Of a stretch of DNA of 64,000 bases, positions 1-11,125 are shown piece by piece. The notes under the pieces are model-generated. The model ran no database searches and was not told the DNA's origin. It worked only from the letters and a program-made list of their open reading frames with translations. A program made the position numbers and the translations under genes. How positions within the stretch are numbered: the stretch's first letter is position 1; each line of letters opens with the position of its first letter. Origin of the DNA: Salticus scenicus (lineage: Eukaryota > Arthropoda > Arachnida > Araneae > Salticidae); the NCBI GenBank assembly GCA_963930645.1, contig OZ005648.1:276069507-276133506 (forward strand), given 5' to 3'.

Positions 1-1345
1 TCTCTATAAATACATCTCGTAGTGAACTTGAATAACATATTTCAATGTCATTAAGATTTATGTAAAATAAAGGCAGGGAATTATGGTTTATATAAATAAC
101 TCTCCTAGAACGCAAAGCTTTGGAAAACTTTCGGGTATCCCTGTACACAAACTAATTGTGGTATTTACTCCATTTTCAATAGCGAACGTCCGATAGTGAA
201 CTTAAATAACATATATCAGTTTCATGAAATTCCATAAACATTTACGGGAGTTAGTAAAAAAAAAAAAAAAAAAAAAAAAAGATAATTAATGAAAAGGTAA
301 TATTATGATTTAATTTACAAATATTATGTAATAAATTTTAATATGTTGATATCTTATAACGACAAACAATTAATAAAATATATTGTGGAAAAAAAAATAT
401 TTTTCAGTTTAATTCTTTAAAATTGAAACTATAACTGGCATTTATATTGGAATTATATTGTTCACAATATTTCTATGAGTTAATTTCTCAACATATTAAT
501 TAACATATATGTCTTAGTATAATATATTATAAAACCAAAGTGGATTGTGAAATTCCAGCTGAAATCAAAAAATGAAAGAAACATTAAAATAAATGTAAAA
601 AAAAAAAAAATAAATAAATAAATAAATAAATAAAATATATAAAAAATAAAAAAATAACAAATTATTTATTTCACATATTTTTTACGTTTTTAATTGAAAA
701 TTGTAAAAAAGAATTTACACTCGTCTGGTTTAATAAAAACTTTTCATTCAATTTTGTTTTAAAATTGTTTGATAGTTACCAAGTGATATTAGATCTCATA
801 AAATATTGCGAAAGCCTTAAGCATTACTTAAGCTTTCCATTCAGTAGCGAAACATCCAAACGTTAGAGATATCCGGACTCTTTAATAGTTTCGCAAGAAA
901 GGGTTTCTTTATCAGCTTTGGTAATGAGTCATCTGATGCAGAAGAATATTAACCTCAGGGGACAGACACAGACATTTGGAAAGTGCAACTGGCATATATG
1001 CATTCTAAAGGAAGTTCGGAAGTATTTGCTCATTTATCGTCTGATGCTGCTGTAAATGGGGAAAGTCTGTAAAAGTCTTAATGAATGGAAATCCAGAATA
1101 AAAAATATTAAATTGTAAAAATAAAAATGCGCTATAAAGGATTTTAGAAATTAGTTTATAATGGTATACGAGAAATCTGCGCTGATTTATGTTGATGTAC
1201 AGAAACGTCGTAATTTCATTTTATATTTAAATCATGGAAAAGGGAAATTAAACTGATTAATATATTTACGCTAATAAATAGTTATTAGAATTATGATATT
1301 AACTGTAATATATACAGTAATATTAGCTAAAAGATGTTATATATG

Positions 1346-1381
<36 letters not shown>

Positions 1382-2503
1382 CATTCTGGGTGTTCTTGAA
1401 TTAGTGAAATCTATTTAATTTTATTTTAATATTTCCAGTTCTTTCATAGTAGAATTATAAATTACGCAAGTTTTTTTCAGAATACTTTAAAAGATTAAAT
1501 TACAGAAGTTCTAATTCAATTTCTTCAATAATACTCTAATAAATTACAGAAAGATCCGCATAATATTTATATATATATACATGTACAAAATGTTCCTTTT
1601 AACATTTCTCGATGACTTACTTTATAGGGAAATATTTAGTTTTAATATTAATTAGACATAATTATTCACAGTAAAACAGCATCATTGAAATGTATCATTC
1701 CTATAAAGAAATACAAATACACTTTCCAAAGTGCAGAATGTAATTACCAATTTCAAGAGAAGAACAGTTAATACCATAGAATATACGATAATTATAACAG
1801 CCTTAGAAAATTTAAACATTGTAAATTTTAAAGATCGTCGTCTGAACATTTTAAGTTATACGAGATACACATATGATACGCATGTAAAGATATCAAGATA
1901 GGTAAACTACAGTTATATCTAGAACAAGAGGTAATGTATTACCTAATATGTGAATAACTGTTAGACTTATAAAATTAGATATTATAAAAGCCCTAAATGT
2001 AAAATTTAAACATTATGTAATTGAGTTATGAGATATATAATATATTTTCACAAAACTCTTTTTTTTTGGAATTGAAAGTAGTAAAAAGGGAAATTTATGT
2101 AAAACTAGCATGTTGTAACCATCATAAAACATTGCTTTACATTTTCTTATACAAATTTACGTAATGCAAATTATTAATAAAAGTTATTTTCCTTGATGAA
2201 TGCAAACAATTTTTATTCTCAGAGAAATATAAAACTGAACGTCGGAAGAAAGTTTTTTTTTTCTTTTTTTTTTCCTCTTTCTTAAAGATGAAATCTGAGG
2301 AAAAAAATTCATCAGGACTTCTTTTATTTCCTTTCTTTTTCTTTTTTCTTCTACCTTTCTTTTTCGTCTTTCTTCTTTTCTTTTCCTCTTATTATTATTT
2401 GGTTAAAAAAAAAAAAAAAAAGATAAATTTGTTTCAGATTATTCTAGATCTATGGTACAACTATTTATTTCACGGCGATATTGACTAGCTAACACTACAT
2501 ACA

Positions 2504-2537
<34 letters not shown>

Positions 2538-2840
2538 ATATTAAGAATTAAATTCCCATTGGTCCCTTCTCCCAGAGGGCGGAAATCTACGCTCCTACGT
2601 ATACAATTTATTTCTAGTTGACTGTATATATATGTAGAGACAGATATTAAGAGAAATATATTGCATTTAACAATGACTGGTTAGAAGTAATTCTCATTTC
2701 TGCATTTACATAAAAATTTGTCATACTACGTATAAAAAATTATATATACATTTATTAAAAAAAAAAAAAATCATTTGAGCAATATATCCCAAGACGTAAT
2801 CAGCACGAATTTAAATCAAGATCAAACTAAATATCAAATT
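1..2840. other. AT-rich non-coding stretch with simple repeats
   Basis: No gene is visible. The stretch holds an A-run near 256-280, a TAAA-type run near 610-640, a (TA)n/GTATAT run at about 1337-1380, a pyrimidine tract at 2250-2400 and a long A-run at about 2507-2534. The open frame at 2288-2488 is only a phenylalanine/lysine translation of the T- and A-rich tract. Confidence 0.7.
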
Positions 2841-2846
2841 TAGTTT

Positions 2847-2878
2847 CGTTTGTAATGTCTTCCGTTTGTAATGTCTTC
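2847..2878. repeat. 16-bp direct duplication, two perfect copies
   Basis: CGTTTGTAATGTCTTC occurs twice head to tail. It lies upstream of the G-depleted block. Origin unknown. Confidence 0.8.
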
Positions 2879-3159
2879 GGCTATCTTAGACCCATCTTAA
2901 ACTTAACTTAAGAAATAAGTTGATGAGACTCTTAAATAAATGTAAATAAAAAAGAGTTTATTTAACTCGAAAGTATTGGGGAAATTTACCCGTCAAGAAA
3001 CTCAGTTAATAATCAGATAAATAAATTAAATAAATATAAAGATTTTGCTCACCGCTGGTGATTGACTATGACAGCCGAAAAGCTTGTCGTTGCTCTCAAA
3101 TAAATAACTTGTCGACTCTAAGCCCCGTCAAATGGAGAGGAGATTCCTACCGCTCCCCA

Positions 3160-3660
3160 ACGTATCACTACAGGAATATATCACTACGAAGATCTAAATG
3201 ACTCTTGAAAAACTATCTCTTAATACCTACGCCACCAACATAATATGCTCGTAATCTCTACGACACCAACACAACAATCTAGCAATATCTCTACCATCAA
3301 CACAACACCAACCCTTATCACACATAACTATTTAACTACCTTGAAAACCGATAACCTTCCTCACTTCAATACACTAACTCCAATAACTAATTTTATTCAC
3401 ACACCTTACGCAAACTGCGTGAGTCCTATTTTCCATTTAGTGGCTCCATGCCAGCATAAACGCATCCCAATTCCGATCTATTGCGACATTCTATGCTAGA
3501 CCTAAACTCGTATTTTCAACCTCCGATTCTTTCATTTTTCACTACTGGCTACATCCTTTTGTCTCAACTCGACGCTACGGTACGATTTTACTTTCCATAC
3601 CGCTAAACTACAGTGACATCCTTTTGACTCAACCTCTTTTACCTCACATGTTCATTAGTT
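3160..3660. other. G-depleted, C-rich strand-asymmetric block
   Basis: The plus strand here is strikingly poor in G and rich in C and A, especially 3240-3480, unlike the balanced AT-rich DNA around it. The open frame at 3245-3499 is Thr/Asn/Ile/Pro-rich because of this composition and has no recognisable domain. A phrase close to ACATCCTTTTG(T/A)CTCAAC recurs near 3550 and 3617. Strong strand skew of this kind occurs in some retroelement LTRs and untranslated regions, but no LTR ends, primer site or reverse transcriptase are seen. Confidence 0.4.
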
Positions 3661-3717
3661 CGTGATATGCATAGTCTATAAAATTTTGGTAAAACACATA
3701 CATATTATTGTCTAAAT

Positions 3718-3811
3718 CAGTGGCAGTCAACTCGGTCCCTGCCACCTACACTAGTGGGTGATGTATATTTTACGGTGCATGGTAAGGGTTTGTCCAACAC
3801 TAAAGCAATTT

Positions 3812-3845
<34 letters not shown>

Positions 3846-4045
3846 GATTTTTTAGAAATATTGAAATGGAAAACGTTTTACTATAATTTGTTTTAACTTT
3901 CTATAACTCTGTTTTAAAAATTTTATAAAATAAAATTACTTCCTTATAAATCACCAATGTTTGGAACCGGTGGGCGGTTAGAAAATTTTATTACTACCAT
4001 ACATACAAAAATGGGCGGTAGGTATAAAAAGATTATGTACCTCTG
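3718..4045. mobile_element. Candidate hAT-type MITE
   Basis: The left end reads CAGTGGCAG and the right end, read inward, CAGAGGTAC, a short imperfect terminal inverted repeat. The outside 8-mers are gtctaaat and atttaaat, matching at 6 of 8 positions, compatible with an eroded 8-bp hAT target duplication. Inside are GGGCGGT motifs at about 3972 and 4013 and a long T-run at about 3815-3841. There is no coding sequence. An alternative is an unclassified repeat with chance end similarity. Confidence 0.4.
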
Positions 4046-4257
4046 ATTTAAATGGTTAAATTCTGTTGAGGACATCTCGAACATCTTAATCTATCAAAAC
4101 CGGAGGCTGAAAGTTTTCCCAAAACACTTGTTTTCTTTTTATGTAACGGGTGCGGCAAAATTTCGTGCAAAATTAATATATATATATATAGTTAAGTATT
4201 TCTCGGAAAAATATTGATTTTTTGGAATATGATCTAAGTGACGTTGGATTTTTTTTA

Positions 4258-4296
<39 letters not shown>
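4258..4296. repeat. (TA)n microsatellite
   Basis: Alternating TA run. It also creates the Tyr/Ile stretch of the minus-strand open frame at 4139-4348, which is not taken as a gene. Confidence 0.9.
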
Positions 4297-4299
<3 letters not shown>

Positions 4300-4451
4300 T
4301 TATGTATGTATAAATGATTCTAAAACGTAACTGAAAGAGGGTGCTCATACTTCATACTGAAACGTTATATGTAAATCAGACTAGCAATAAAACACCAGGC
4401 TGTAAATGGATTTGTTGTTTGATGCCAGCAGTATGCGAACAGATCGAACCG

Positions 4452-4498
4452 ATAGGCCGTCGGTGGCATCGACGCCTATACGCTACACTCAGGTGTAG
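4452..4498. other. Two adjacent stem-loops in a GC-rich pocket
   Basis: Hairpin 1 (4452-4479) pairs ATAGGCCGTCG with CGACGCCTAT, with one bulged C and a loop of about 7 nt. Hairpin 2 (4483-4498) pairs CTACAC with GTGTAG around a 4-nt loop. They sit in a short GC-rich pocket (about 4380-4530) inside AT-rich DNA. This could be a structured RNA, a fragment of a SINE or a transposon end. No tRNA-like B box is visible. Confidence 0.4.
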
Positions 4499-4559
4499 CA
4501 GGTGTTGTGATGCCCTTACTTGCCTAATATCTTGAAATGGTGATCATGTTGAACATCTT

Positions 4560-5229
4560 TTACATTAAAACAAATACCCAGTATTATTGTGATCAGTTTC
4601 ATTGTTTGTTTCTGTTTGCCTGATTTGCATAAAACGTCTCAGTAGGATTAGTAAGCGCCCCCTGTCGGTAACTTTTGAAATAATATTTATTTTATTTTAT
4701 TTATGTACAAGGAAAAAACTGAATGTTTCTCTGATCACAAAACAAAATTTTTTAAAGAATATTACATCTTTTACTATGAATTCTTGAAGTTTACACGAAT
4801 TTATGATTCACTCTGCAAAAAGAAAAAAAAAACTAAACCTGATACCTTAAAGCAGGGTAGAACTGACCAATTCAGAAAATATAGGACATTTCTCGTGCAA
4901 AATATAGGACATATATAGGATATTTAGAAAGAGCGCTAAGTGAAAAGTTTTGCATAAAAATCAATGTTACACATTATGTACAGTACTTAGTACATGTACA
5001 CTTGTTAAAAGGTATTAACAAATAAAACAGAAATAAAAATAAACTAACCTCTGCAATGATTTTAAAAAATGACTTTTCTTAAAGATAGATTTAGTTCATA
5101 CAGAGGAAGTTAGAAAAGATATGTACAAGGTGCACCAATTTCTTGTTTCACTTATTTTAATTAATATAATTATTTACAGTAATGTTTAGTATAGTATGAT
5201 TATTTACAGGTTAGAAATAGTATGATTAT
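4560..5229. other. Non-coding spacer with atatagga-type repeats
   Basis: No gene. Between about 4876 and 4925 there are three ATATAGGA units (for example AAATATAGGACAT), which recur beyond the other side of the hAT-like pseudogene at about 6595-6690 in the same orientation. Confidence 0.5.
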
Positions 5230-5471
5230 TTACAAAATATAGAGATGGTTAATGGTTATTTTTTTTTTAATATTATCTTTAGCAGATTTTTCCTTTTTCT
5301 TGCTAGCATCTATAAGCACATGTGCTCTTTCGATTTTCTGCAAGCACTTTCCCTTCAGTCCATTTTTCAGTCTCTCATTACCTTCGTCAATCATTGATTG
5401 AGCAGAATAAACATCATTTTTAAATTCCACCATCTTATCTGTTTTTGGAGGTGCTGATGCAGAAATATTCT

Positions 5472-5502
<31 letters not shown>

Positions 5503-6496
5503 CGGACTTTTCATCTTCTTTTTTTAATTTTTCAAGCTCCTTTTGAGCTTTATATTTTGAATATGCCTCTTGGTAAAATTGTATTATTTACTTTGTTATG
5601 CAAGCATCCTTAGATTTTCCACCCACCACAGCATCTTTTATTAACCTTAAACCTGTTATTGTATCAAGGTTAAGCGAGGCTCTTTCTAATGTTAACATTC
5701 TTTTATTTACGGAAAACCCTCTTTTCACTGACACCTGTCTATATGAAAATGTCAAGATGGCTTTCACTAAAATACCCAAATATTTGTATTTAGGAAGTTG
5801 ATCATGATTGACCATGACAAGGCCATTTTTGCAGTAGTAATCTATTGGTTGCCAAATTTCTTCAAAGCTCCATTCCTCACAGATAGCATCATCAGTTGAA
5901 TATATCTTCCATTTATCAGTGAGTTTACCTACACAATCCTCCGGTATTATCTGCGGCAATATTGGCAAGACATCTTATAGATGATAGTGTTGCCTAAAAG
6001 AGGATGCAAAATTAAAAAAAATAATAATAACAGCTTTTTCTTTAAGGATAATTTCTCCTGTTATATATTCAGTGATTTTCACATAAAACTCTTTAGCATC
6101 AGATAAAATTTGAGATTTTAAGTCTGAAGATAGTTTCAGCAAAAGATTTTTGGTACTATTACCTACATCTAAAGATTTCAAAGCAACTGTTTCCTTGCGA
6201 ACATCAAAATTCATCAAATCCTCACCATATTTATTTTCCAGCGCTGATTCGTTCAAAAAACGTCTGATGAGCATTAATAATAGTTTTGACAGTTCATCAT
6301 ATAAAATGTGAATTAATGTAGATTTCTCTTGAAATAACTTCAAAATTTCTTCAAATATTGAACCTACACAGATTATGAAGCACAAACACACTGATGTTAA
6401 TGGAGATTGTAAATTTTTTTTTAATTGACATACATCGATCATTTCAGTAGTATTATTGTCTTTAGGCAAGTCTTTGAGAAAGTAGACCTTCAACAT
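5230..6496 (-). pseudogene. Decayed hAT-transposase-derived (hAT C-terminal-like) protein gene
   Basis: One reading frame runs on the minus strand from the ATG at 6496 to about 5515, broken only by in-frame TAA stops at 5975-5977 and 5588-5590. It then shifts by one base at the long A/T run (5474-5502), and the frame ending at 5230 continues it. The key stretch is VSVKRGFSVNK, encoded near 5700-5740, equivalent to the VERGFSxNK signature in the C-terminal region of a hAT-related protein family common in arthropods. ERASLN and GLRLIKDAV follow. Past the second stop the frame still encodes EAYSKYKAQKELEK, then a lysine run and AQSMIDEGNERLKN, a helical tail seen in the same family. The N-terminal zinc finger is not recognisable, and the minus-strand frame at 6490-6735 is mostly repeat DNA. 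Known for the family: DNA-transposon origin. Inferred: a relatively young relic, since only three lesions are visible. Read-through function is possible but unlikely. Confidence 0.72.
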
Positions 6497-6594
6497 CGAC
6501 GAAAATCGTCATAAACAAAACAGCAGAAGCAATCGCAAATGCCATCAGATAGCGAGAAAATAGAGAAACATAGGATAGAAAGTAAAAAAAAATA

Positions 6595-6690
6595 TAAGAA
6601 ATATAGGAAATATAGGACAGTTATAGAAATATAGGACAATATAGGACATTTTTGAAGGTTATTTTTAAAATATAGGAAATATAGGACAAC
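6595..6690. repeat. atatagga-type short direct repeats
   Basis: Several AAATATAGGA/ACATATAGGA-like units lie just upstream of the pseudogene in its own orientation, matching the cluster at about 4876-4925 downstream of it. Confidence 0.6.
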
Positions 6691-6739
6691 TTCTACCTTG
6701 AAGTAATCTTTTGCAGTTTTTCTCCCCTTTCCCACGATT

Positions 6740-8040
6740 TTGTTTATTCACACGTCTATGAATTCATCTGAGAAACTGAAATATTTGTAACATAATGCAC
6801 AGAATGTGTACGCCACAACAAATTTCTCATGAATTTCGTTTAATTACATTTTACATAAAATGCATAAAGGCTCGAAAGAACGTGAATCCGTTCAAAATAT
6901 TTCACAAAATAAATTTTTCGTGTTAAAATTATTGCGCCTCGTGAAAGCGTGCCATTAAAATGTTTCATATAGGCTATAATTCTTTAAATTTATTTTTACT
7001 CTTTTCCCTGTTGTCAGTAAAATTCAATTACATGTTTTAATTTAATTTTGTATTAAAAGACCTCCATGCAGAACATGCTCTAAAAAATGCTAAATAGTTA
7101 ATAAATAAATTCATTAGTTTCTGTAGATTGTAACTCTTCAATTGCTTCATAAAATTGATGTATGTATGAAATTTATTGTTCTTTAAATGGTTATTCCTTG
7201 ATTGAAAATACTCATTTTGAATTGGATTTGTTTATGATAAAATAGGTTTATTCGTATTAAATTTTAAATATGTATATGAAAGAGGAAATATGTATTTTTG
7301 ATTTTAGTTTTATGTGCGTCTGATTCTCAATATCACTATTTTAAACAGTAAAAAGCGACAAATCTAGAATGAAACTTGTCCAATAATACAGAATATCAGC
7401 GTGTAAATTTATTAATACATCTCCGTAAGATAGATATGTCGAACTATATCAAAAGAGACACAAATAAAAATAAAATAAAATAAAATAAATTTTTTTTGAA
7501 AAAAAAAAAAAATAAATAAAAAAAATAAATAAACTTTACTTTCAACTTTTTGATAACATAATAGTCACAATGAATCTATAAAACACTTAAATCTAAACAT
7601 ATAGCTCGAACTATTCCTTCTTATAGGTGGCGCTGTTTTCCCCAGTTTTATCCAGTTAAAACTTATCTCGACTTATCTCAGGTTCTAATTATCAGATTCA
7701 CACAATCTTTACGCCATTGCAAAGGTAAATTTAAGCTCTTTCGTTGGGTATATTCCTTTTCTTCCGCTAGGTGGCGCCGTTCATATTAGATATCTTTTTC
7801 TCTGCTCAGTTTTTTTCCCTCGCAAACATAGCTAATTTTAATTACTTCAAATTATTGCTAGCAGGCGCTACAGAAACTAATTTTGAATACTGAATTTAGA
7901 GGCTTATCAGTAAATTTTCTTGAAAACAATTTATCGTTTTTTAAAAGAATTGTTTTCATTTGTATCAGCATAGCATTTGTGAAACCCTAACTTTGTAATA
8001 GATTTCTAATTTTGTTAATTATGTATTCCAACTCAGAGTG
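6740..8040. other. Non-coding spacer with two CTCF-like motifs
   Basis: No gene. TAGGTGGCGCTG at about 7624 and CCGCTAGGTGGCGCC at about 7764-7778 resemble the core CTCF-binding motif (CCxxYAGRKGGCRS); the second fits at nearly every core position. A long A-run follows at about 8047-8073. Binding is not shown by sequence alone. Confidence 0.35.
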
Positions 8041-8042
8041 AG

Positions 8043-8077
<35 letters not shown>

Positions 8078-8081
8078 ACGA

Positions 8082-8261
8082 ATGCTTTGCCAGCTTCGCT
8101 GGTCACTATATTTAAAGAGGATTAATGTGCAAGTTGTACCTGACGGGACTACAGTGAAAGTTGTACCTCAAGGGACTAATTTGAAAGTTGTACCTCACGG
8201 GACTAATGTGCAAGTTGCATCGAACGAACAAACTATTTCTTTCAACGAAAATGCCTACTAA
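8082..8261 (+). CDS. Small 59-residue ORF with 9-residue repeats, unlikely to be a real gene
   Basis: ATG at 8082 to TAA at 8259-8261. Residues 16-45 form a 9-residue repeat of pattern VxVVPxGTx (VQVVPDGTT, VKVVPQGTN, LKVVPHGTN, then a partial unit). It reflects a 27-bp minisatellite from about 8127 to 8220. The first 30 bases overlap a sequence with the hairpin CCAGC-ttc-GCTGG that recurs, inverted and degraded, at about 56060-56088 beside a CTAG end, so this is probably the inside edge of a Helitron-like element and the repeat its non-coding minisatellite. The differences between units at D/Q/H and T/N codons keep the frame open, but three units are too few to show selection. No known domain. 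Confidence 0.2.
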   Translation: MLCQLRWSLYLKRINVQVVPDGTTVKVVPQGTNLKVVPHGTNVQVASNEQTISFNENAY

Positions 8262-8555
8262 CCCTGGACGATAGGTCTAATATATCGTATCATATTATAT
8301 ATCGTATTTATCGTAATATAACTCAATACTTATTTCGCTTTCTTCTTCAACTCGTTTTAATACGCATTTTTTATATGCATGAGCAGCCCCCGAGAAACAA
8401 AAACATTAAATCATTAAATTCATTTTTTTACTTATTTTTATTTCATATTATTTCACGCGCACTTTTTATTTCCTAATTCAAAATTATTAGAAAAAAAACT
8501 TTTTGATATCGCTTGTAACGATACTGATTATTATTAATTTTCTTTTCTTTTTCTT

Positions 8556-8557
8556 TC

Positions 8558-8592
<35 letters not shown>
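8556..8592. repeat. (AAT)n microsatellite
   Basis: Run of AAT/TAA units. Confidence 0.9.
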
Positions 8593-8595
<3 letters not shown>

Positions 8596-8896
8596 GATTT
8601 TGATGAAATTCTGGCAAAAGCAGAAATTAGTTTAGGACGGAGGACTATTGTTTTTTTTTTTTTTTTCTTTTTTCAAATTATAACATCGCTTTCAAATTAT
8701 TCAATTATATTTTCGATAAATTTTAGATTTCGACAAATGTCCAACTATCGAAATCGACAACGCAAAAATCCCAGATTGAGACGAATAGGCCCTCAGTCCT
8801 AATAAGACGTTTTTAATGTTTAAAAAACGTTTTTTGAACTACCTATATGATTTAATCACCACCATATTTTCTAAAGGTGATTTAAAAAGCATTTAA

Positions 8897-9753
8897 TCTA
8901 TATATATAAAGCTGGTTGTTTGTCTGTCCGGATTTTTAGTTCGCTATGCAAAGTTACAATCTTCTACCAATCGGTATAAAAAGTGGTATACTTATTCATC
9001 AGGACATAATCTATCTAACGCCATATTTTTTAGTTCAATCGGTTAATTGGATCAAAAGATATTAAATAAAAACCTTATTTTAAAGTTACAAAAGATGAAA
9101 AAGAAAGAAATATTTGATGCCAGAATAAAAAAATAAATTACACGTTTACATTTTATTCCCGGAATAATATAAAATATTTTTAATTTTGCGTAAATACTAA
9201 TACAAATTAGAAAAAGAAAATTAGGTATTCTACGAAAATTGGTACAGTTTTTTATCAGGAATTAGCGTGCAAATGAATATTTTTAAACCGATATTTGGCA
9301 TTAGCTTAAAATTTTGATTTAATTAAGTATTCTACAGTAAAACATTTTTTTCTTTTCGTTTTTATTGATACTTTAGGCGTAACTTATGAGGTTCTTTTAT
9401 GTTCTCACCTAAATTTTAAATAGCTATAAGTTGAACTTCATTAAGTTTTTTTTTTATTTATTTATTTTGTAAATATCATAAAACGGTTTTTTTTTTTTTT
9501 TTTTTTTGTATGTAACAAGCTTTAGAATCGGACTCCTTTGGCAAAATTTGAAATTTGGCACCGAAGTAGTTTCTCACCAAGGGGGTCCCATACTAAAGCT
9601 GCGCCTTTTGTATTCATTTATTTGTAATATTTTCTATTAAAGACTTTAGGAAATGTTTCATGCATTTCTCTTTCCGTTTTTGTTCAGATTTTTCATTCAT
9701 TTCAAAATTCTATAAACATTACTTCGATCCGGCAACGCCGGGTAGACCTGTAG
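8897..9753 (+). mobile_element. Non-autonomous Helitron copy
   Basis: The left end begins TCTATATATATAAAGC after an A/T-rich site, as Helitron 5' ends do. The right end carries the hairpin CCGGC-aac-GCCGG (about 9729-9741), followed by GGTAGACCTGTAG; the expected CTRR terminus is not perfect. The interior from about 9090 to 9450 is homologous to the reverse complement of about 44100-44430, and the phrase TTTGGCACCGAAGTAG (about 9555) recurs in the 42-44 kb Helitron cluster. That shared interior supports one family. There is no helicase in this copy, so movement would have needed an autonomous partner. Confidence 0.6.
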
Positions 9754-10643
9754 TTAGATTTAAAATTGACAGAATTAGAACAGTTTTTACATTTTTTTTT
9801 TTTTTTTTTTTACGGGACATTATATAATACTACCGTCACCAAACGCTCAAAGACTGAGATGTTACGTGTTTTACATTTAGATAAATAAGATAGATTTCAC
9901 TTTGAATAAAAAATTTTGTTTTATTTATCTATATTCAAATCTATCAGTTTGTTTTAATGCTTGAATAATTTTCGTTTTTACATTACATTTTTTTTTTTGT
10001 TTAAGAACGTCAACGTGGGTTCTGAAAATGGTCGCAAGCAAAGCTTACCTCCATTGGAAGTATACACAAAACGAGAACAAAAAATTATGCGATTCGCATG
10101 AATTATTTGCACTTTCCAACTGTGTGTACTCGTTTTACCTTTAAAGTACTTTGACTACGTGATCACACAATGAACAAAGAGAATGGCAGAAATACTGATA
10201 CAAAAAAAAAAAAAAAAAAAAAAAAAACACTGAAATCATAATCAATCTTAAACATTGTTGGAAAGTGTTAAAAATACTTAATACAATTCCAGCAATTTTC
10301 AATTATAGCCCTTAAAGTATCACAATATTTTACTGTAGCACTATAAATTGTAACACTAAACGTACCATTTTCTGTAGAAAATATTTGTTCTACCATATTA
10401 TTTGTTGTTTGTACTGCACAAATCAAAATGAAATTAGCATTGACAATATGTGTCGTGTTCATTATGATTTGTGCAGTACAAAATTATTTAAATATGATTT
10501 ATAAACATATCTCTCATAAAATGTAACGTATTGCCATTCTTTGGGGTATGCCTGTGCATTAATCAGGTATAATATTTATACCAATTTAACTACAATTTTT
10601 ATGAATGTTGAAAAAGCCAAAAACTTAAATTACTCAGATAAAT

Positions 10644-10695
<52 letters not shown>

Positions 10696-10939
10696 GAATG
10701 TACAACAATTGATTTCAAAAACATTTATTAAAAATTTTGTATCGCGTATACCTAACAAAATTTATTATAATTATAATTTTGAACAAATGCATACTGTTAA
10801 AATTATTTGTTGAGTAAAATGAAGATCAAATGATAAACATATAATTTATTATTACAAGCTAAAAATGGCATGCGTGTTTTTCTTTGATAGAAAAGATTTG
10901 ATAAACAGATAAAAGAAGGTTGTTTGATTTTTATTTATA
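9754..10939. other. Non-coding spacer with (TA)n
   Basis: No gene. T-run at about 9790-9810, A-run at about 10201-10226, (TA)n at about 10648-10693. The frames at 10268-10462 and 10541-10813 lack recognisable domains; the latter is built on the TA run. Confidence 0.6.
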
Positions 10940-11125
10940 CAGTCGAACCTCGTTAGCGTAAACACTGTTAACGTGAATTACTTTTAACATGATCTGCTTC
11001 TACAATCCCCGCCAAAATGAAGATTAGTTTAGTTATATGAAAATTAGTTACTGATAGCATGAACTACTAATAACATGAACAAATTTTTTATCCCCCTTGA
11101 GATTCACGTTAACGAAGTTCGATTG
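10940..11125. mobile_element. TA-flanked MITE (Tc1/mariner or pogo type)
   Basis: Left end CAGTCGAACCTCGTTAGC and right end, read inward, CAATCGAACTTCGTTAAC form a good terminal inverted repeat, and both ends abut TA dinucleotides (10938-10939, 11126-11127). The interior has repeated TAACATGA-type words and no ORF. TA target duplication is typical of the Tc1/mariner/pogo superfamily. Confidence 0.75.

Noticed and set aside
2288..2488. 66-codon Phe-rich frame resembling a membrane peptide
   Set aside because: Translation of a pyrimidine tract followed by an A-run.
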